Positions 33,250-39,029 of a stretch of 39,029 nucleotides of DNA are shown piece by piece. Source of the DNA: Pyrinomonadaceae bacterium (GTDB taxonomy: Bacteria; Acidobacteriota; Blastocatellia; Pyrinomonadales; Pyrinomonadaceae); the NCBI GenBank assembly GCA_019694345.1, contig JAIBCA010000175.1, forward strand, positions 1 to 39,029. The letters run 5' to 3'. The notes under the pieces are model-generated. The model was given only the letters and a program-made list of their open reading frames with translations, was not told where the DNA came from and did not search any database. The first letter of the stretch is position 1. Each line of letters opens with the position of its first letter. The position numbers were made by a program, and so were the translations under genes.

Positions 33250-34794
33250 TTGAATCACGAAACTATCATTATCCTCGATTTTGGCTCGCAATACACACAG
33301 CTTATCGCACGGCGCGTTCGCGAACAGGGTGTCTATTGCGAGATCCATCCTTTCCATCTGTCGGCCGAGGCGATCAACGCGAAGCGACCTAAGGGAGTGA
33401 TACTTTCGGGCGGCCCGTCGAGCGTGACCGACGTGGACGCACCGCGCGTCGCGGCCGATTTCTATGACCGGATCGATGTCCCGATCCTGGGGATCTGTTA
33501 CGGGATGCAGCTCGTCGCGGTTGACCTCGGCGGCACAAGCGAGCCGGCAACAAGGCGCGAGTACGGCGCCGCGACGCTCAAGGTGCTGAGCGGTAAGACG
33601 GCCCTGTTCAATGAACTTCCGTTCGAACTCGACGTGTGGATGAGCCACGGCGACCACGTGACCAAGCTGCCCGGCGGATTTACGACCACAGCGACAACCG
33701 GTGACGTAATCACCGCTATCGAGAACGAAGCCCGCTCGATCTACTGCGTCCAGTTTCACCCCGAGGTTTCGCACACGCCGCTTGGCAAAGAGATACTTCG
33801 TAATTTTGTTTTCAACGTCTGCGGCTGCAAGGGTGACTGGACGCCCGCGCAGTTCATCAAAGAAGAGATCGATCGCATTCGCCAAACTGTTGGCCCGAAC
33901 GGCAATGTCGTCTGCGGCCTTTCGGGCGGAGTCGATTCGACCGTCGCGGCGGTGCTCGTTCATGAGGCGATCGGCGAACGCCAGACATGCATATTCGTCA
34001 ACAGCGGCCTGCTGCGGGCCGGCGAGTTTGAGGATACGCTCGAGATGTACAAGGACAATCTGCATCTCAACGTCGTCGGCGTGGATGCGTCCGCCGAGTT
34101 TTACGCAGCTCTTGAAGGCGTTTCAGATCCGGAACTCAAGCGCAAGGCGATCGGACGCACCTTCATCGAGACATTTGACCGCGAGGCGAAACGCATCGGC
34201 GACGTCAAATTTCTCGTCCAGGGCACGCTCTATCCCGATGTCATCGAGTCGGTCTCGATCCGCGGCTCGTCGGTGACGATCAAGACGCATCACAATGTCG
34301 GTGGCCTGCCGGAGAAGATGGATCTCAAGCTGATCGAACCGCTCCGCGAGCTATTTAAGGACGAAGTGCGGCTGATCGGCCGCGACCTCGGCATCCCGGA
34401 GCGTTTGATCGAACGGCACCCTTTCCCCGGTCCGGGCCTCGCCGTTCGCATCCTTGGCGAGATCACTACCGAAAAGGTCGAATTGCTGCAAAAGGCCGAC
34501 CGGATCTTCATCGAAGAGCTACATAGTTTTGGCGTGTATAATGACGTGTGGCAGGCGTTTGCCGTTCTGTTGCCGATCCAGTCGGTCGGCGTGATGGGCG
34601 ATTTTCGCACCTACGAACGCACGGTCGCCCTGCGTGCAGTGACCTCGACCGACGGCATGACGGCCGACTGGGCACGTATCTCGCACGACCTGCTCGCTCG
34701 GGTGTCGTCGCGTATCACCAGCGAGATCCGCGGCATCAACCGCGTCGTTTACGACATCACCTCAAAGCCGCCCGGAACGATCGAGTGGGAATAG
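33250..34794 (+). CDS. guaA: GMP synthase (glutamine-hydrolysing)
   Basis: A 514-residue cytoplasmic enzyme that aminates XMP to GMP. The N-terminal glutamine amidotransferase shows IIILDFGSQYTQLIARRVRE, GVILSGGPSSV, the nucleophile elbow GICYGMQ (Cys83) and VQFHPEVSHT (His170, Glu172). The ATP-pyrophosphatase domain has the P-loop GLSGGVDSTVAA (225-230 core), and the C-terminal dimerisation domain ends with the conserved KPPGTIEWE. The start is taken as the TTG at 33250 (giving M-NHETIIILDFG) because of the promoter/RBS geometry and because known GuaA proteins start just before this block. The frame is open further upstream to 33079, but that part overlaps the promoter and the AraC gene. Confidence 0.97.
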   Translation: MNHETIIILDFGSQYTQLIARRVREQGVYCEIHPFHLSAEAINAKRPKGVILSGGPSSVTDVDAPRVAADFYDRIDVPILGICYGMQLVAVDLGGTSEPATRREYGAATLKVLSGKTALFNELPFELDVWMSHGDHVTKLPGGFTTTATTGDVITAIENEARSIYCVQFHPEVSHTPLGKEILRNFVFNVCGCKGDWTPAQFIKEEIDRIRQTVGPNGNVVCGLSGGVDSTVAAVLVHEAIGERQTCIFVNSGLLRAGEFEDTLEMYKDNLHLNVVGVDASAEFYAALEGVSDPELKRKAIGRTFIETFDREAKRIGDVKFLVQGTLYPDVIESVSIRGSSVTIKTHHNVGGLPEKMDLKLIEPLRELFKDEVRLIGRDLGIPERLIERHPFPGPGLAVRILGEITTEKVELLQKADRIFIEELHSFGVYNDVWQAFAVLLPIQSVGVMGDFRTYERTVALRAVTSTDGMTADWARISHDLLARVSSRITSEIRGINRVVYDITSKPPGTIEWE

Positions 34795-34815
34795 TATCGG
34801 CCGGCAGCGAATGAT

Positions 34816-34849
34816 GCGGATATTCTCAGATCGGTTTTGTCCGCTTTTT
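34816..34849 (+). terminator. Possible weak terminator after guaA
   Basis: GCGGATA and TGTCCGC pair (one G-T pair) around a 15-base loop, followed by five T. It lies 22 bases after the guaA stop. The stem is short, so confidence is limited. Confidence 0.4.
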
Positions 34850-34933
34850 GCCGCCGCCTCAGGTGGACACGTTCCCAAAACCCGAATACTATTGGAAAGT
34901 CTTTTCTTTACCATTAAATTCGGAGTCATCTAA

Positions 34934-36427
34934 ATGACCAACTTCAACTGGCTTCTGGACGGAAGCATTGTCGGGCTTTACCTGCTTGTGACAATGGCTG
35001 CGGGCCTCTACGTGCGCAAGTATGTAGGCAAGGTGGACGATTTTCTGGTCGCGGGTCGCGAAATGAACGTCTATCTCGGCATCGCCTCGCTTGCGGCGAC
35101 CGAGTTTGGCATCGTCACTTGTATGTACACGGCCGAGGCGGGCTATAAATACGGTTTTGCAGGTGCGACGCCGGGCCTGGCAATGGCGGCCTCGATGCTC
35201 GTCATCGGCTATACGGGATTTTGCATCAAGCCGCTTCGCGATTCAGGCGTCATTACCATTCCACAGTTGATCGAACAAAAATTCGGCCCCCGTGTCCGAT
35301 GGGCGGCGGGTGTGGTGATCGTACTCGGCGGCTTGCTGAACATGGGCGTATTCCTGCGTGTCGGTGGTCAGTTTCTGGTAACGATAGTCGGCCTGAAAGT
35401 AACGTCATTCAACCTTTTCGGCTATCAGGTCGGCTACCTTGAGGCGATGATGACCGTCCTGCTCATCGGCGTTGCGACCTATACGATACTCGGCGGCATG
35501 CTTTCGGTGCTCATCACCGATTTTCTGCAGTTCATCGTCATGAGCGTCGGTCTGATCGCGGTCACCGTTCTCGTCCTGGTCAATGTCGGCTGGGAAAAGA
35601 TCGTGACGACTGTCGAGGCAAATTACGGTACCGGCGGTTTTAACCCCTTTGTCCATCCGGAACTCGGGTGGCAATACGTCGTCTTTCAGATCCTTCTCAA
35701 TTTTGCCGCGGTGCTGACCTGGCAGACGACGATCGCTCGCGTATTGGCGGCCAAGGACTCGCGGACCGGTCAGCAGATCTATATGCGGACGAGCTTCTTT
35801 TTCGTATGCCGCTTTTTGATCCCCGGCATTTGGGGCATCGCTGCACTGGCGACGCTCGGCAAAATGACCAACTCGCTCGACGCGATGCCGACCTTTCTCG
35901 CGACGTTCGTCCCCATCGGACTGATGGGGCTGTGCATCGCGGCGATGCTCGCCGCCGATATGTCCACCGACTCGAGCTATATGCTCTCATGGGGCAGCGT
36001 TATCTATAACGACATCATGGCTCCGTTTCGCAAGACACCGTGGTCTGAGAAAAAAGGCATTTTCGTCAATCGCACGATCGTCGCACTGATCGGCGTTTTC
36101 CTGCTTCTTTACGGCCTGTGGTATCCGCTCGAGGGCGATGTATGGGCGTATCTCGGCATCACGGGCACGATCTATCTGGCAAGCATCTCGGTGCTGTTGA
36201 TCTCGTCTTGCTATTGGAAGCCGGCAAACAGCTGGGGTGCGACCGCGTCGATAATCGTCGCAGCGGTGATACCGATCACGTTCCTTGTTTTGGAAAAAAC
36301 GCCATCCAGCAAGGAATTTGCCAAGGCGATCGGGCCCTACTATTCGGGCATTGCCGCGTATGCCGGATCGGCCGCGGCGATGATAATTTTCTCTCTGCTC
36401 AAACCGAAGGGAGGACAAGCAGCATGA
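34934..36427 (+). CDS. Sodium:solute symporter (SSS family)
   Basis: A 497-residue inner-membrane transporter with about 13 hydrophobic helices. The start LDGSIVGLYLLVTMAAGLYVRKYVGKVDDFLVAGREMN and LGIASLAATEFGIVTCMYTAEAGYKYG are the SSS signature, with GFCIKPLRDSGVITIPQLIEQKFG and MLAADMSTDSSYMLSWGSVIYNDI further on. GGAG lies 8 bases upstream of the ATG. Substrate is unknown; the neighbouring sugar-kinase pair suggests a sugar, but these genes are on the opposite strand. The stop overlaps the ATG of a 42-residue membrane protein as ATGA. Confidence 0.9.
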   Translation: MTNFNWLLDGSIVGLYLLVTMAAGLYVRKYVGKVDDFLVAGREMNVYLGIASLAATEFGIVTCMYTAEAGYKYGFAGATPGLAMAASMLVIGYTGFCIKPLRDSGVITIPQLIEQKFGPRVRWAAGVVIVLGGLLNMGVFLRVGGQFLVTIVGLKVTSFNLFGYQVGYLEAMMTVLLIGVATYTILGGMLSVLITDFLQFIVMSVGLIAVTVLVLVNVGWEKIVTTVEANYGTGGFNPFVHPELGWQYVVFQILLNFAAVLTWQTTIARVLAAKDSRTGQQIYMRTSFFFVCRFLIPGIWGIAALATLGKMTNSLDAMPTFLATFVPIGLMGLCIAAMLAADMSTDSSYMLSWGSVIYNDIMAPFRKTPWSEKKGIFVNRTIVALIGVFLLLYGLWYPLEGDVWAYLGITGTIYLASISVLLISSCYWKPANSWGATASIIVAAVIPITFLVLEKTPSSKEFAKAIGPYYSGIAAYAGSAAAMIIFSLLKPKGGQAA

Positions 36428-36552
36428 GGTACTTTTGGTTGATCCTGACGGTGATCGCGGTCGTGTGGTACACGTTCGTAACCGCGTATGTCGCATTCAA
36501 AGGCGTGACGGACATTCGCGAAATGCTTAAGAAATTAGCCGATAAGAAATGA
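36424..36552 (+). CDS. 42-residue membrane protein, likely symporter accessory subunit
   Basis: MRYFWLILTVIAVVWYTFVT gives one hydrophobic helix of about 20 residues, then a short amphipathic, basic tail (AYVAFKGVTDIREMLKKLADKK). The ATG overlaps the symporter stop (ATGA), a hallmark of translational coupling. Small one-helix partners are known next to several SSS transporters, so an accessory subunit is the best guess. Its last 18 bases overlap the end of the convergent kinase gene. Confidence 0.75.
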   Translation: MRYFWLILTVIAVVWYTFVTAYVAFKGVTDIREMLKKLADKK

Positions 36553-37743
36553 TCCGGGCAGTTCTGCTCGTGACGGCCGTGTGACGAAGAACGAACTTCC
36601 CACCGAATACTGCGGCCACCGCTCGTGATATCGCCGCCGCCATTCGCCGCAAAACCATTCGGCGTCGCGCGTCGGCACCAGAGCGTAAACACTACCGCCG
36701 AAACCGGCACCGAAGGCAGATGCCGCGATCGCTCCCATCTCGCGGGCGGCCGCCTGCAAAAACACTGTTTCGGGCACCTGATTGCCCAGCAGCCGCTCGG
36801 CATTTAGCTGCGACCGGTCGATATGTTCGCCGATCTTTTCGAATCTTCCCGCGGCGAGGCGCTCGGCGACGGCCGGAATTATCTCATAGTTCTCCGCATA
36901 AAACTGTTCCGCCCGGCCCGCCATTTCGCCAGCCGGAAAGCTGAATTTTCCTCTGCCGGTGGCCTCCAGCACCGCGTCCGGCCCGCGTTCGTCGATCAGA
37001 GTGCGGAGCGTGGTTTCGCCGCCGAATGACGCCGTAAGTTCTGTGACCATTCGCGAAACACGGTTGTAACGCTCGCGAGCGTCGCCGGTCTTTTCGGCGA
37101 CCACGCCGCTCGACGCTACAACGAAGGCGAGTTCGGAAGGAAACGCGAACTCGGCCTCCGGACGTAGCGGGCCGAACGAGAACATACTCAGCCGGTCGTG
37201 GTTTCCAAGCAGGATGGCGGCGTGATCCTGGCTGCCGCCGAAAGTGCCGACGCCCGACGAACCCGCAAGCGAGCGAAAGCTGCAGCCATTCTCGATGCAC
37301 CCGAGGTACTCGGCGATCTCGGCCCCGCCCGGCAGATCTTGTTTATACACCGCAGTTCGGTCGATGCGGTTGACCGACGCCAATGCGGCAAACACCATTA
37401 TCATCAGCGCGCTCGAGCTTGAAAGCCCGGCGGCCTTTGGCAGATCACTCGTAAACCTGACTGTCGCCCCGCGCGTTATCGCACCAGCGAAATTGCGGGT
37501 CAGACGGCTAGCTGTCTCTGCCGCGTAGTTGCCCCAATGCCCGGCGGCAAATTGTGTATTCGCGGTCAGGTCAAGCGATATCGATTCGCCCGTATCGAGG
37601 CTTTCGACCTCCAGCATGCGGTCGCTCCGCTCCTCGACGACGGCGCGAAATCCGCGGTCGATCGCGCAGACGATGCTCCGGCCGCCGCAGTAGTCGGTGT
37701 GCTTGCCCAGAAACTCAATCCTGCCCGGGATGAATATCTCCAT
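36535..37743 (-). CDS. GHMP sugar kinase, galactokinase-like
   Basis: A 402-residue cytoplasmic kinase. Motif 1 reads PGRIEFLGKHTDYCGG, where classical galactokinases have GRVN-IGEHTDY: the sugar-contacting Glu is Lys14 here. The phosphate loop is AGLSSSSALM (105-114), the likely catalytic Asp173 is in GSQDHAAILLG, and motif 3 is GAGFGGSVYAL near the C-terminus. This GKHTDY variant marks a separate clade often labelled galactokinase, so I call it galactokinase-like and give no symbol. It starts 3 bases after the stop of the nucleotidyltransferase gene, so the two should be made together and may act in sequence on one sugar (sugar to sugar-1-phosphate to NDP-sugar). Confidence 0.85.
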   Translation of the reverse strand: MEIFIPGRIEFLGKHTDYCGGRSIVCAIDRGFRAVVEERSDRMLEVESLDTGESISLDLTANTQFAAGHWGNYAAETASRLTRNFAGAITRGATVRFTSDLPKAAGLSSSSALMIMVFAALASVNRIDRTAVYKQDLPGGAEIAEYLGCIENGCSFRSLAGSSGVGTFGGSQDHAAILLGNHDRLSMFSFGPLRPEAEFAFPSELAFVVASSGVVAEKTGDARERYNRVSRMVTELTASFGGETTLRTLIDERGPDAVLEATGRGKFSFPAGEMAGRAEQFYAENYEIIPAVAERLAAGRFEKIGEHIDRSQLNAERLLGNQVPETVFLQAAAREMGAIAASAFGAGFGGSVYALVPTRDAEWFCGEWRRRYHERWPQYSVGSSFFVTRPSRAELPGSFLIG

Positions 37744-37746
37744 CGC

Positions 37747-38541
37747 TTATTGATCTTCGCGCTTTTCCAGTATCCGCGACACCGCCGCGATATCGGAACG
37801 CGACGACAGGTCGAGCACGCCCTCGTCCGACCTGATCGCGGCGAAATCAACGCCCATCTCATCGATCAGGTATTGGACCGCAGCGGTTATCTCGTACTCG
37901 CCGCGCATCGACGGTTCGATCACCCGGCAGGCGGCAAATATCGACCGCGGCATCAGCCAGGCGTTCATCGAGACGGCCGAATCCGCGTTGAAGCTCTCGG
38001 GCTTTTCGGCAATGCTGACCAGGCATCCGCGCTCGTCGATCTCGACGGTCGCAAATTTGGCGATCCGCTCAGGGGCGATATTGCTCCGCCTGATGAGGCC
38101 GTTGCGGTCAAAAGCGATCATCGCCGGCCGGCCGGCCGCTCGGAGCCGCCGCAGACTCTCGGTCGGATAAAGGTTGTCCGAATTTACCACCAGAAAAAGA
38201 TCGTCGCTGACCCGGCTCTCGGCGGCGAGCACCGCATCCGCAGTGCCTTTTGCTTCGGCCTGTTCGGCAAAAGTAATGGCCATTCCGCGCGCTCGGCAGA
38301 AGTCGCGGATCGCCGAGTGTTCCGGCCCGATCACCAGACATACGTCGCTAAACCCCGCCGATGCGAGATTCTCGACGATCAGTTCGAGCAGCGTTTTGCC
38401 TTCGGCAACCGGAATGAGCGCTTTGATGCCGGCATCGGCAAATCGCTGCTGCTCAGGCGTCAATTCCGCACCGGCCGCGGCACGCATCCGCGTTCCAAGG
38501 CCGCGGGCCAGTATCACTGCTCTTTTCGTCGTTGATTCCAC
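37747..38541 (-). CDS. Sugar-1-phosphate nucleotidyltransferase
   Basis: A 264-residue cytoplasmic enzyme of the NTP_transferase family. The nucleotide-binding block is RAVILARGLGTRMR (residues 7-20), with Arg in place of the second Gly-like position of the usual AGG. Then come LELIVENLASAGFSDVCLVIG, a LFLVVNSDNLYP block where most members have a GD-Asp, LVSIAEKPES and SMRGEYEITAAVQYLID. It lacks the C-terminal left-handed helix. Start is GTG at 38541; no clear ribosome binding site. It is the first gene of a two-gene unit with the GHMP kinase. Which sugar and which NTP it uses cannot be told here. Confidence 0.8.
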   Translation of the reverse strand: MESTTKRAVILARGLGTRMRAAAGAELTPEQQRFADAGIKALIPVAEGKTLLELIVENLASAGFSDVCLVIGPEHSAIRDFCRARGMAITFAEQAEAKGTADAVLAAESRVSDDLFLVVNSDNLYPTESLRRLRAAGRPAMIAFDRNGLIRRSNIAPERIAKFATVEIDERGCLVSIAEKPESFNADSAVSMNAWLMPRSIFAACRVIEPSMRGEYEITAAVQYLIDEMGVDFAAIRSDEGVLDLSSRSDIAAVSRILEKREDQ

Positions 38542-38577
38542 GATTTATGCGAGAGATCGGCGGATCCGATCCTGTAT

Positions 38578-38606
38578 ATCGTACGTTATCAGATGTCGGC
38601 CTTCAA
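38578..38606 (-). promoter_or_regulatory. Possible promoter of the nucleotidyltransferase-kinase unit
   Basis: On the minus strand TTGAAG (38601-38606), a 17-base spacer and TACGAT (38578-38583), each matching four of six consensus bases. Transcription would start about 30 bases before the GTG. Confidence 0.45.
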
Positions 38607-38694
38607 ACCACGATTTTCCTCATCGAAAGCTCGAAAATAGAAACTTTCGTCAGGGCCTGGTGGTAATATTATTTTTACTGCCCCTATTAAATAT

Positions 38695-39029
38695 ATGAAC
38701 ACTATCCGACGCTGCGTCCCGTTCGCTATCCTTCTCGTTTTGGTCATCGGTGTGCAGGCCGGCTTTGCCCAAAAAGGCAAGCTCGATGTCACATACACCG
38801 TCGCACTCAAAGACGTTGCCAGTCAGCAGTTTCACGTCACGACCGATATCAAGAACATCGATCAGCCGCGGCTCGATCTCGCTCTGCCGACGTGGGCACC
38901 CGGCTGGTACACGGTCGAAAATTATTATAAAAATGTGCTCCGGTTTCGCATCACGGACGCAGCCGGCAAGGTTTTGCCGCTGCGGATGTCGCGCAAACAG
39001 ACCTGGAACGTCGATACCAAGGGCATCAA
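38695..39029 (+). CDS. M61-family peptidase (glycyl aminopeptidase type), 5' part only
   Basis: The first 111 codons of a gene that runs off the window. The ATG at 38695 opens a signal peptide (MNTIRRCVPFAILLVLVIGV, cut near GFAQ). The following beta-sandwich has the M61 N-domain block LALPTWAPGWYTVENYYKNV, like the LPxWxPGxY motif of that family. The metal site and PDZ domain would lie beyond the end. It is divergent from the nucleotidyltransferase gene, 153 bases away. The ribosome binding site is not obvious. Confidence 0.75.
   Translation, partial: MNTIRRCVPFAILLVLVIGVQAGFAQKGKLDVTYTVALKDVASQQFHVTTDIKNIDQPRLDLALPTWAPGWYTVENYYKNVLRFRITDAAGKVLPLRMSRKQTWNVDTKGI

Noticed and set aside
34892..34920. 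TTGGAA-17-TAAATT as promoter of the sodium symporter
   Set aside because: The spacing is perfect, but transcription would start at about 34927, after the GGAG ribosome binding site at 34922-34925, so it would remove the site that best explains translation.

Overview
The window looks like chromosomal DNA of an Acidobacteriota bacterium, most likely of the Blastocatellia/Pyrinomonadaceae type. This is inferred from gene content and not tested by any search. The supporting signs are an Oar-like TonB-dependent receptor with an N-terminal carboxypeptidase-regulatory domain, an ECF sigma factor of the TIGR02999/ECF_sigma70 type, many secreted S9, S41 and M61 peptidases, a moderately high GC content, and no SusD beside the receptor. 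I see no phage, IS element, CRISPR array or rRNA, and no gene-free stretch longer than 300 bases.

Layout. Positions 1-3835 (minus strand) hold two small secreted or unknown proteins, a DUF3293 protein, a VOC-fold protein and an ECF sigma factor. A 44-base imperfect repeat lies upstream of two of these genes. Positions 3919-21146 (minus) form a starch/maltodextrin utilisation locus. In transcription order it is: ROK repressor, outer-membrane receptor, GH13 cyclomaltodextrinase-like enzyme, PhyH-type dioxygenase, MalQ, unknown four-helix membrane protein, second GH13 enzyme, MFS sugar permease, GH13 lipoprotein, small secreted protein and GH15 glucoamylase. Most gaps in the enzyme part are below 50 bases, and several genes overlap. 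Positions 21363-25314 carry a divergent GH5 mannanase-like gene and GH95 fucosidase-like gene. Positions 25329-29159 carry a DPP-IV-type S9 peptidase and an iron-sulfur L-serine dehydratase. Positions 29241-39029 contain tRNA-Asn, a DUF1801 protein, an S41 peptidase with a 7TM-AraC regulator, guaA, a sodium:solute symporter with a 42-residue membrane partner, a galactokinase-like kinase with a sugar nucleotidyltransferase, and the start of an M61 peptidase.

How it fits together. The receptor would take maltodextrins across the outer membrane. The secreted GH13 and GH15 enzymes would trim them in the periplasm or at the surface, the MFS permease would import the products, and cytoplasmic MalQ would rearrange them. 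The best signal in the window is a pair of near-identical 23-base sites, GTTTGTTG-N6-CAAACAAA. One lies on the -10/start region of the receptor promoter and one upstream of the ROK gene, as expected for a ROK repressor controlling its locus and itself. The most unusual parts of the locus are the dioxygenase and the unknown membrane protein built into the enzyme operon.
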